Positions 1 to 5,615 of a stretch of 5,615 bases of DNA are shown here, in pieces (the first letter of the stretch is position 1; every line of letters begins with the position of its first letter). The DNA lies in the NCBI GenBank assembly GCA_016841125.1, contig JAENZU010000265.1:1-5615 (forward strand). Reading direction: 5' to 3'. The stretch is from Melioribacter sp. (GTDB lineage: Bacteria > Bacteroidota > Ignavibacteria > Ignavibacteriales > Melioribacteraceae). Made by a program: the position numbers and the translations under genes. The notes beneath the pieces were generated by a model, which saw only the letters and a program-made list of their open reading frames with translations, was not told where the DNA came from and did no database searches.

Positions 1-1066
1 GCTCAACATCTCCGGTTAGTACTGTTGTATTATAACCGTGACAGTATAAAGCTTTTTCCAATTTGCTGGCGTCATCCCGCATATTAGTAAATATAATTGC
101 AAGATGGTCCTTTTCTCTTTTTAGCAAATTATAAATAACAGTAATCTTTTCTTCGGAAGTGCACATGTACAATTTTTGATCGATCGAGTCTGCGGCTAAT
201 TTTTCGGGTTCAATCTCAACTTCAACCGGGTTATCTGTCCAGTATCTTGCAAGTCGCTTCACATTTGTGTCGATAGTAGCACTGAAAAACAGAGTTTGTC
301 TTTTAACTTTGGGCGGAAAAGATTTAATAATTCTGCGCACATCCGGAATGAATCCCATATCAAGCATTCTATCTGCTTCATCTAGTACCAGTATTTGAAC
401 ATCCCTAAAGTTGATCAATCTTTTATCTAGAAAATCAATTAAACGACCGGGTGTTGCAATAATTAAATGTATGCCGTCTGACTTCATCATATTAATTTGT
501 TTTCTGTAATCCATTCCGCCAAATACGGTTCCTACTTTTAAATCAGTGTATTTAGATAAAAGTTCTGCATCCTTTGAAATCTGTAAAACTAATTCTCGTG
601 TTGGTGCCAAAACCACAGCAAACGGGCTTCCGGGTTTAGGATTTTTATACTTTTCCTCTTTTAAAAATCGGCTGAAAATTGTGATTAAATAAGCAGCGGT
701 TTTCCCCGTTCCGGTTTGAGCCTGTCCGACAGCATCTTTTTGCTTTAATGTGTTCTCCAGCAATTGCGCTTGAATCGGCGTACAGTAATCAAATTTTAAA
801 TCTTTAATTGCCTTTAGAATAGTATCGGGGATATCATATTCTGTGAATTTATGTTTATTGGATAATTCCCTTATATCCGCTAATTTTACTGATATTTTTT
901 CTTCCTTAGTGGATATTTCAACATCATTTTTCACGCTTGGTTTTTCTTCCGGCTTCGCAATTTCATCAACACTATCCGGAAGATTTTTTTCGAATTTTTC
1001 AGTTTCAATAATTTCAGTTTCTTCTGTCTTAGGTTTCTTAAAAAGATTTATTATTTTACTTAACAA
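1..1066 (-). CDS. DEAD-box RNA helicase, RhlB/RhlE type (C-terminus cut by window edge)
   Basis: This is an ATP-dependent RNA helicase of superfamily 2, acting in the cytoplasm on RNA unwinding, for example in ribosome assembly or mRNA decay. The 355 visible residues carry the family motifs in order: Q motif FDYCTPIQ (92-99), motif I AQTGTGKT (116-123), Ia PTREL (155-159), GG (183-184), Ib TPGR (205-208), II DEAD (229-232), III SAT (262-264), motif IV around AIIFTN (323-328), and LTGDV just before the edge. Motifs V and VI and any basic tail lie outside the window. YCTPIQ and LTGDV recall RhlB, but RhlE or DeaD-like assignments cannot be excluded. A charged Glu/Lys-rich extension of about 70 residues precedes the core. 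The start is TTG at 1066: the only upstream ATG in frame (1081) meets a stop two codons later, and GGAG sits 9 bases before the TTG. A GTG in the extension, at codon 45, is a less likely start. The gene is divergent from the phosphoesterase gene. Confidence 0.93.
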   Translation of the reverse strand, partial: MLSKIINLFKKPKTEETEIIETEKFEKNLPDSVDEIAKPEEKPSVKNDVEISTKEEKISVKLADIRELSNKHKFTEYDIPDTILKAIKDLKFDYCTPIQAQLLENTLKQKDAVGQAQTGTGKTAAYLITIFSRFLKEEKYKNPKPGSPFAVVLAPTRELVLQISKDAELLSKYTDLKVGTVFGGMDYRKQINMMKSDGIHLIIATPGRLIDFLDKRLINFRDVQILVLDEADRMLDMGFIPDVRRIIKSFPPKVKRQTLFFSATIDTNVKRLARYWTDNPVEVEIEPEKLAADSIDQKLYMCTSEEKITVIYNLLKREKDHLAIIFTNMRDDASKLEKALYCHGYNTTVLTGDVE

Positions 1067-1075
1067 CTTTATTTA

Positions 1076-1079
1076 CTCC
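1076..1079 (-). promoter_or_regulatory. Ribosome binding site that supports the TTG start of the helicase
   Basis: On the minus strand GGAG lies 9 bases before the TTG at 1066. No ATG in this frame can open the reading frame before the conserved core, because the ATG at 1081 runs into TAA at 1075-1073. The site therefore decides the start. Confidence 0.6.
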
Positions 1080-1122
1080 ATGATTTATATTTAAATAGAA
1101 ACTTAAAGATACGGATTTTCTT

Positions 1123-1152
1123 TGTATATACTTAATAAAATAGAATATTCAA
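1123..1152 (-). promoter_or_regulatory. Candidate promoter of the helicase gene
   Basis: Read on the minus strand, a TTGAAT box (1152-1147) is followed after 18 bases by TATACA (1128-1123), about 57 bases ahead of the TTG start. Matches to sigma-70 consensus are partial (four or five of six), and the region is so AT-rich that chance matches are expected. The overlapping plus-strand boxes TATACT (1127-1132) and TAGAAT (1141-1146) could serve the phosphoesterase gene, but neither has a good -35 partner. No clear Bacteroidetes-type TAnnTTTG box was seen. Confidence 0.3.
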
Positions 1153-1177
1153 AATTTCAAAAAAGACGCAAACGCAT

Positions 1178-2899
1178 ATGAAAACTAAAACCCTTGTAAT
1201 TATTGCAACGCTCATTATTATTGGAAATATATATCCGCAAAAATTTAGATTTGTTGTTTTTGGAGACAGCCAGCTTCAAAACCCGGCAGAATTTGAGACA
1301 ATAGTTAAAGATGCTGAGTTATTAAAACCCGATCTCTTTTTGCATGTTGGCGATATGATTCACGGTTATACTTACAATATAGATGTTGCACGACGGCAAT
1401 GGAAAAAATTTAATAATCAAATAAAACCATTATCAGCAAAGTTTTTACCAACCCCAGGCAATCATGATGTAACAACAAAAGAAATTGAACCGGCATATAT
1501 TGAAAACTGGGGGAAAGATAAACTCTACTATTCGTATAAAGTGGGAGTTAATAAATTTATAATTTTGAATCCATTTATTAATCAAGAATTTTACAAATTG
1601 CCGAAGAAAGAAATTGACTGGCTGTTACGTGAACTCAAATCTGATAAAGACGTAGAAAATATATTTATTTCAATACATGTTCCTCTCTATTTGAAAAATG
1701 ACTCAACATGGAATTCTGTTCATCAGGAATTAATTAAGTACCCGGTTAGAGCTGTATTTACTGGACATAATCATATTTACGATTACCGCAATATAGACGG
1801 AATCGATTATTTCTGTTTGAACTCTTCAGGTAATTTAAGATCGGTTAATAATCATCTTGCCGGCGCATCACATCATTTTCTATTTGTAACTGTCGAGAAT
1901 GATAAAATCGACTATGCGGTTATTTCAAACGGGGAATTTTTCGGTAAAGATGCCGTTAATCCCAATGAGCATAAAAGAGCAAAAGATTATTGGGAGGATA
2001 ACAAAACTATAGCATTGAATAAAAATAACTCTGCCCGAATCGATACTACTCTTACTATTTCAATTCCCAATAATTCGGAAATTTCTAGAAAGTATTTTCT
2101 GGATTGGGAATATCAAAATGAAGATATCAAAATAAAACCTGCAAAAGAGATAGTAATTGTTGATTCTAAAAGTAAAAAAGAAATCAGCTTTGACGTAAGT
2201 CTCCCAACTAGTTTATCAAGGTTGACTCTTCCCCGTTTAAGAATTTCATCGGAATACATTACACTTAACAACTATAAAACTGAGAGTGAATATTTTGTTA
2301 ATTTATTTTTCCCGCCCGAAATAGAAGCCTATCAAATTAATGATGAAATAATTCTTGACGGTACTATGAATGAAGCGGCGTGGGAAGTTCCGGGAATCAG
2401 CCAACTTTACATTGATTATAATTCAACTCCGGGAAGTAATAAAACAACAGTTAAAGTTTTCTACGATGATGAAAATCTATATATAGGTATTTTTGGTAAA
2501 GAACCCGAAACGGAAAAACTATCGGCATTTGCTCACGGTGAAATTCCTCTAGTATTTGGCGATGATGATTTTGAAATATTTTTTGATACCAATCGCGATC
2601 TTAAAACTTTTTATCGTTTGATGGTTAATCCGGTGGGCACCATTTTAAATAGTAGTCCTAAAGGACTTTTTTCATTCGACTTTTCGGTAAAAACATTCGT
2701 AGGAGATAATTATTGGAGCGCTGAATTCAAGATCCCTTTCGCTCAGCTAAATGAACAAAAACCCAACAGAAAAGATATATGGGGATTCAATGTTAGAAGA
2801 CACCGCCAACAGTCGGACCCTAACCAGAGCGATTGGTCAATGATGCAGACTCATCCGCCGTACCAGCCAGAATACTTCGGCTTGCTGATTTTTAATTGA
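1178..2899 (+). CDS. Exported calcineurin-like metallophosphoesterase with C-terminal CBM9-like domain
   Basis: This is a predicted secreted hydrolase of phosphate mono- or diesters that uses two metal ions; the substrate is unknown. Residues 1-21 form a signal peptide (Lys-rich start, then a run of Ile/Leu/Val/Ala), so it should act in the periplasm or outside the cell. Residues 24 to about 260 are the calcineurin-like phosphoesterase domain: GDSQ (D30, Q32), HVGD (D59), GNHD (N95, H96, D97), H167 and GHNH (H197, H199). These are the expected metal ligands, except that the first motif is D-x-Q where D-x-H is usual. Residues about 280-380 look like a beta-rich linker domain. Residues about 385-572 resemble the carbohydrate-binding family 9-like fold: LDGTMNEAAW, then VKVFYDDENLYIGI, DDDFEIFFDT, W513 and WGFNVRR. 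I infer that this part binds glycans or anchors the enzyme on a surface. The ATG at 1178 immediately precedes the signal peptide, but no good Shine-Dalgarno is seen. The gene stands alone, divergent from the helicase and convergent with gldC. Confidence 0.88.
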   Translation: MKTKTLVIIATLIIIGNIYPQKFRFVVFGDSQLQNPAEFETIVKDAELLKPDLFLHVGDMIHGYTYNIDVARRQWKKFNNQIKPLSAKFLPTPGNHDVTTKEIEPAYIENWGKDKLYYSYKVGVNKFIILNPFINQEFYKLPKKEIDWLLRELKSDKDVENIFISIHVPLYLKNDSTWNSVHQELIKYPVRAVFTGHNHIYDYRNIDGIDYFCLNSSGNLRSVNNHLAGASHHFLFVTVENDKIDYAVISNGEFFGKDAVNPNEHKRAKDYWEDNKTIALNKNNSARIDTTLTISIPNNSEISRKYFLDWEYQNEDIKIKPAKEIVIVDSKSKKEISFDVSLPTSLSRLTLPRLRISSEYITLNNYKTESEYFVNLFFPPEIEAYQINDEIILDGTMNEAAWEVPGISQLYIDYNSTPGSNKTTVKVFYDDENLYIGIFGKEPETEKLSAFAHGEIPLVFGDDDFEIFFDTNRDLKTFYRLMVNPVGTILNSSPKGLFSFDFSVKTFVGDNYWSAEFKIPFAQLNEQKPNRKDIWGFNVRRHRQQSDPNQSDWSMMQTHPPYQPEYFGLLIFN

Positions 2900-3006
2900 T
2901 TAATTTTCTAAATGAATATTTATCAGACTGTAATTAATTACCGTTATCCGCTTTACATTCTGTATCCTAAGGGAAATAAAAGTGACTTTTGTAACTTAAT
3001 ACAGCA
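2900..3006. other. Convergent intergenic spacer, no convincing terminator
   Basis: These 107 AT-rich bases lie between the stops of the phosphoesterase gene and gldC. They contain a perfect 12-base palindrome, GTAATTAATTAC (2930-2941), and a short inverted repeat, AAAAGT-G-ACTTTT (2978-2990), whose one-base loop rules out a stable hairpin. Neither has the GC-rich stem and U-tract of an intrinsic terminator. Confidence 0.5.
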
Positions 3007-3348
3007 TTAGCTTTTATTGTCCATTAATCCGAGATCAACTGCAAATTTATTTGCGAAATCTCTTATTTTTGCTGCCGTCTTAGTATCCTTAGAAGCACCT
3101 TCGTAGGTTTCTGCCATTTTCATTAATACTTCAAAATACATTATATTCAGATCACTAATTAACATCTCGGTAGTCCAGAGATCGATGGCTAAAGTTGTTT
3201 TATCTTTTTTATCCCAAAATGAAAGCAGCATAGCATTGGCTTCTTTTATGCCGTCAATACCGGAATCAGAAGCGGTCCAATTTATTGTATCAGGATAGTT
3301 TTGCTCATTTAAACTAATATTAATTTTTATTTCAGCATCTTTACTCAA
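3007..3348 (-). CDS. gldC: Gliding motility-associated protein GldC
   Basis: This is a small cytoplasmic-type protein of 113 residues, close to the roughly 110 usual for GldC. In Flavobacterium johnsoniae GldC supports gliding motility, where it is helpful and not essential, but its biochemical role is unknown. Recognition rests on the family pattern: an N-terminal strand with alternating charge (SKDAEIKINISL, 2-13), then INWTASD (22-28), a central SFWDKKDKTTLAIDLWT (43-59) and a helical C-terminal half. The tryptophan in FWD and the IDLWT motif are the most telling. There is no signal peptide and no membrane segment. The start is TTG, supported by GAGAGG 6 bases upstream, and no in-frame ATG lies close before it. 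gldB, the frequent partner in Bacteroidota, is not adjacent. In a non-gliding organism the protein presumably has another role. Confidence 0.87.
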   Translation of the reverse strand: MSKDAEIKINISLNEQNYPDTINWTASDSGIDGIKEANAMLLSFWDKKDKTTLAIDLWTTEMLISDLNIMYFEVLMKMAETYEGASKDTKTAAKIRDFANKFAVDLGLMDNKS

Positions 3349-3354
3349 AGTTAA

Positions 3355-3360
3355 CCTCTC
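3355..3360 (-). promoter_or_regulatory. Ribosome binding site that supports the TTG start of gldC
   Basis: GAGAGG on the minus strand sits 6 bases before the TTG at 3348. A nearby ATG within the same leader is out of frame and soon stops, so this site decides the start. Confidence 0.65.
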
Positions 3361-3371
3361 ATTTCAATTTA

Positions 3372-3399
3372 TTTATAGAATAACATTATAAACTATCAA
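3372..3399 (-). promoter_or_regulatory. Candidate sigma-70-like promoter of gldC
   Basis: Minus-strand TTGATA (3399-3394) is separated by 16 bases from TATAAA (3377-3372). Each box matches consensus at five of six positions. The -10 box ends 23 bases before the TTG start, leaving room for a short leader with the ribosome binding site. The region is AT-rich, so a chance match is possible. No comparable pair was found facing the symporter gene on the plus strand; TTGATT at 3401-3406 has no -10 box at a proper distance. Confidence 0.4.
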
Positions 3400-3479
3400 G
3401 TTGATTCAAAATTATATTTAGGAAATTTATAACCTATTTAATAAATTTCTGAACTTTTGAATTCAATGACAAATTTTCA

Positions 3480-4826
3480 ATGCAAATATTTCAATATATA
3501 AGAGATGCAGCCGATTTTCTTTGGGGACCGCAGATGCTTATTTTTATTCTCGGCAGCGGGATCTATTTTTCTCTCCGATTAAAAGGAATTCAATTTACAA
3601 AGTTTGCTTCAGCTTTAAGAGAATTTTCGAAATCAAATATTACCAGCGGCGATGGAAACATTACACCCTACCAGGCTCTCATGTCCGCACTTTCGGGAAT
3701 GGTTGGCAACGGAAATATTGCCGGTGTAGCTACTGCAATTGTTATCGGAGGACCCGGCGCTGTTTTTTGGATGTGGGTTTCTGCAGTAATCGGGATGGCT
3801 ACAATGTATTCCGAAACACTTCTTGGATTTAAATTTAGAAAGAAAGATGCTGATGGAACATTCCTCGGCGGTCCGATGGGATACATCAAATATGGTCTTG
3901 GCTGGAAGTGGTTTGCAATTGCTTTTGCCGCTGCAATGGGACTAAAAACTCTAATAGCCACTACATCAGTTCAATCAAACTCTATGTCTATTGCACTCCA
4001 TAATGAATTTGGAATTCCTCAGATTATTTCTTGTATAATTATTGCTGTATTAACCTGGTTAGTAATAATTGGAGGAATAAAACAAATTGCTAAAACTACT
4101 CAATTTCTTTCACCGGTTATGACATTAATTTATATTGTCGGAGCCTTAATAGTATTAGTAATAAACTTTGATAAAATTGGAATGGCCCTAAACTCAATAT
4201 TTTCATTTGCCTTTACAGCGCACAGCGCAGAGGGCGGATTTGCAGGTGCCACAGTTTTAATGGCTCTGCGTTACGGTGCAGCTCGCGGTGCTTATTCAAA
4301 CGAAGCGGGTACCGGATCAGTTTCAATAATGCACGCAACGGCACAATCAGACAATCCGGTTAAACAATCATTAATTGCTATGCTCGGCGTATTCATCGAT
4401 ACAATTATAATCTGTACCTTAACTGCAATGGTAATTTTGACAACCGGGATTTGGACTGAAGGTCTGAACAGCCCAGCACTAGCCGCTGAAAGTTTTTCCA
4501 ATGTTTTCGATTTCGGGAAAATACTTGTTTTAGCCTCATCATTATTATTCGGCTATTCAACACGTATAAGCTGGTCTTTTTACGGTGAGCAGTGCGCGTC
4601 TTTTATTTTCGGTGATAAAATAAAGGTCTATTACCGATGGGCGTTTTGTGCGGCAATACTGATAGGCGCAACATCTAATGCCGAAAATATTTGGAGCATG
4701 GGCGATTTATTAAATGGTATAACAGTAATAATAAATTTGATCGGAATACTGATGCTAAGTGGTGTAGTTGTAAGAACTACTAGAGAATATTTAAAAAATT
4801 GTGTTTTGATTAACCATAATGAATAA
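3480..4826 (+). CDS. Sodium:alanine/glycine symporter family protein (AGCS)
   Basis: This inner-membrane secondary transporter takes up a small neutral amino acid, typically alanine or glycine, together with Na+. At 448 residues it has the usual family length. About ten or eleven hydrophobic segments are visible, for example around 18-33, 80-110, 145-160, 182-199, 213-230, 298-322, 346-360, 385-397 and 412-432. Family landmarks are GNGNIAGVATAI (76-87), GGPGAVFWMWVSAVIG (90-105, which fits the AGCS signature as I recall it), GGPMGYI (130-136), ARGAYSNEAGTGS (268-280) and WSFYGE (365-370). Small departures from the common forms are noted in the findings. The ATG at 3480 is the first in frame after a stop at 3450-3452; the Shine-Dalgarno is poor, and an ATG at 3466 is out of frame. 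The PLP enzyme gene follows on the same strand after 71 bases, so the two may share a transcript. The exact substrate is not determinable here. Confidence 0.94.
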   Translation: MQIFQYIRDAADFLWGPQMLIFILGSGIYFSLRLKGIQFTKFASALREFSKSNITSGDGNITPYQALMSALSGMVGNGNIAGVATAIVIGGPGAVFWMWVSAVIGMATMYSETLLGFKFRKKDADGTFLGGPMGYIKYGLGWKWFAIAFAAAMGLKTLIATTSVQSNSMSIALHNEFGIPQIISCIIIAVLTWLVIIGGIKQIAKTTQFLSPVMTLIYIVGALIVLVINFDKIGMALNSIFSFAFTAHSAEGGFAGATVLMALRYGAARGAYSNEAGTGSVSIMHATAQSDNPVKQSLIAMLGVFIDTIIICTLTAMVILTTGIWTEGLNSPALAAESFSNVFDFGKILVLASSLLFGYSTRISWSFYGEQCASFIFGDKIKVYYRWAFCAAILIGATSNAENIWSMGDLLNGITVIINLIGILMLSGVVVRTTREYLKNCVLINHNE

Positions 4827-4888
4827 AATTATTTTTCTAAAAAAGATTTCCTAAATAGTTATATTAGAATAGGTCATTTTTATCTTTT

Positions 4889-4892
4889 GAGG
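4889..4892 (+). promoter_or_regulatory. Ribosome binding site of the PLP enzyme gene
   Basis: GAGG lies 5 bases before the ATG at 4898 and fixes that start. It is the only plus-strand gene in the window with a clear Shine-Dalgarno. The 71-base gap behind the symporter shows no stable hairpin with a U-tract, so read-through from the symporter is possible. Confidence 0.6.
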
Positions 4893-4897
4893 ATTCA

Positions 4898-5615
4898 ATG
4901 AGTAATTTAGAATTATACTTTAATAAATTCAGGAATAATATTATTGGAATAGATAAAGATTTTTCTTCTCCCTACGGAAAAAAGAAAATTATTTATGCCG
5001 ATTGGGTCGCAAGCGGACGACTTTACTCTCCAATTGAAAAAATAATTGTAGAAACATTCGGTCCATACGTCGGCAATACACATTCCGAATCTTCTGTTAC
5101 CGGCACAACAATGACGAAAGCATATCATTATGCACATCACATTATAAAGCAGCATGTAAATGCGGCACCGGAAGATGTGATCATTACAGCCGGCTTCGGA
5201 ATGACAGCCGTTGTTAATAAGTTTCAAAGAATTTTAGGACTGCGTGTTTGCGAACAACTCATCCCCTATTTGAATTTTCCCCTTTCTGAAAAACCTGTGG
5301 TATTCGTAACTCATATGGAACATCATTCAAATCATACATCCTGGTTAGAAACCATTGCCGATGTTGTTGTTATTGAGCCGGATGAGAAGGTTTTAATTGA
5401 CTTTAATAATTTCGAACATTTGTTAAAAAAGTATAATGACCGAAAACTAAAAATTGGTTCTTTCACTGCATCATCAAATGTGACAGGTATTAGAACTGAT
5501 TATCATCTGATGGCAAAAATGATGCACAGGCACGATGGCTTGTGTTTTGTGGATTTTGCTGCATCCGCCCCTTATGTTTCTATTAATATGCATCCGGAGG
5601 ATCCCGACGAAAAAC
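4898..5615 (+). CDS. Class V aminotransferase-fold PLP-dependent enzyme (C-terminus cut by window edge)
   Basis: This is a cytoplasmic PLP enzyme of fold type I, related to cysteine desulfurases (SufS/NifS) and other class V aminotransferases; the reaction is not known. The 239 visible residues include an N-terminal substrate-side segment YADWVASGR (33-41), NTHSESS (60-66), the cofactor phosphate-side segment ITAGFGMTAVVN (96-107), HMEHHSN (139-145) with the His that stacks on the PLP ring, SFTASSNVTG (188-197), and VDFAASAPY (218-226), where D219 should contact the pyridine nitrogen. The Schiff-base lysine and any catalytic cysteine loop come later and lie outside the window, so desulfurase and aminotransferase/lyase roles cannot be separated. 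VDFAAS in place of the VDGAQ typical of SufS argues against a standard SufS. No suf, isc or nif genes are adjacent. The upstream amino-acid symporter on the same strand suggests, without proving, a role in amino-acid use. Confidence 0.87.
   Translation, partial: MSNLELYFNKFRNNIIGIDKDFSSPYGKKKIIYADWVASGRLYSPIEKIIVETFGPYVGNTHSESSVTGTTMTKAYHYAHHIIKQHVNAAPEDVIITAGFGMTAVVNKFQRILGLRVCEQLIPYLNFPLSEKPVVFVTHMEHHSNHTSWLETIADVVVIEPDEKVLIDFNNFEHLLKKYNDRKLKIGSFTASSNVTGIRTDYHLMAKMMHRHDGLCFVDFAASAPYVSINMHPEDPDEK

Noticed and set aside
843..1094. Plus-strand open frame of 83 codons rich in Ser and Phe
   Set aside because: It lies almost wholly antisense to the helicase extension and its composition is what the complement of Glu/Lys-rich codons gives; no ribosome binding site or recognisable domain.
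1178..2899. Naming the phosphoesterase as a purple acid phosphatase or as LpxH
   Set aside because: The purple acid phosphatase tyrosine ligand pattern (GDxxY) is not present, as the second motif is GDMIHG. LpxH is cytosolic and shorter, without a signal peptide or C-terminal domain.
2978..2990. Inverted repeat AAAAGT-G-ACTTTT as a possible terminator
   Set aside because: A one-base loop cannot form a hairpin, the stem is nearly all A-T, and no U-tract follows on either strand.
3521..3961. Open frames on both strands inside the symporter gene (3521-3832 plus, 3668-3961 minus), and a further one at 4292-4501 minus
   Set aside because: All overlap strongly conserved AGCS coding sequence in another frame and show no independent start signals or domains.
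4827..4860. A-rich and T-rich runs after the symporter stop as a terminator
   Set aside because: The possible pairings are only A-T with too short a loop, so the stem would not be stable.
4913..5227. Minus-strand open frame of 104 codons
   Set aside because: It is antisense to the PLP enzyme, whose motifs are clear in the other strand; the translated product is Cys/Phe-rich with no family features.
4898..5615. Naming the PLP enzyme sufS or iscS
   Set aside because: The catalytic lysine and cysteine regions are outside the window, the Asp motif differs from the usual VDGAQ, and no Fe-S assembly genes are adjacent.

Overview
The window looks like a piece of an AT-rich chromosome (roughly one third G+C by eye) from the Bacteroidota/Ignavibacteriota side of the tree. 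The best taxonomic clue is a clear gldC, a gene found largely in that group. A secreted metallophosphoesterase joined to a CBM9-like domain also fits, as do the sparse Shine-Dalgarno sites. I lean towards an Ignavibacteria-like organism, but that is an inference from style and not proof.

Layout, left to right. Positions 1-1066 (minus strand) hold the first 355 codons of a DEAD-box RNA helicase of the RhlB/RhlE type; its C-terminal part lies beyond the left edge. It starts at a TTG with a good ribosome binding site. A 111-base divergent promoter region separates it from a plus-strand gene at 1178-2899, which encodes an exported calcineurin-like metallophosphoesterase with a C-terminal CBM9-like beta-sandwich. 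A 107-base convergent spacer follows, with no convincing terminator. Next is gldC on the minus strand (3007-3348), also starting at TTG. A second divergent spacer (131 bases) leads to a plus-strand sodium:amino-acid symporter of the AGCS family (3480-4826). After 71 bases comes a class V PLP-dependent aminotransferase/cysteine-desulfurase-fold enzyme (4898 onwards), cut by the right edge.

Most of these genes look like independent housekeeping or accessory units on alternating strands. The only likely functional pair is the amino-acid symporter and the PLP enzyme, which share a strand and could be co-transcribed. That would fit uptake of an amino acid followed by its conversion, but the substrate of neither can be read from the sequence. 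I found no RNA genes, mobile elements, CRISPR arrays or large repeats, and no gene-free stretch longer than about 131 bases. I see no evidence of a new multi-gene system. The most distinctive items are the phosphoesterase-CBM9 fusion, the stand-alone gldC, and the variant motifs in the symporter.
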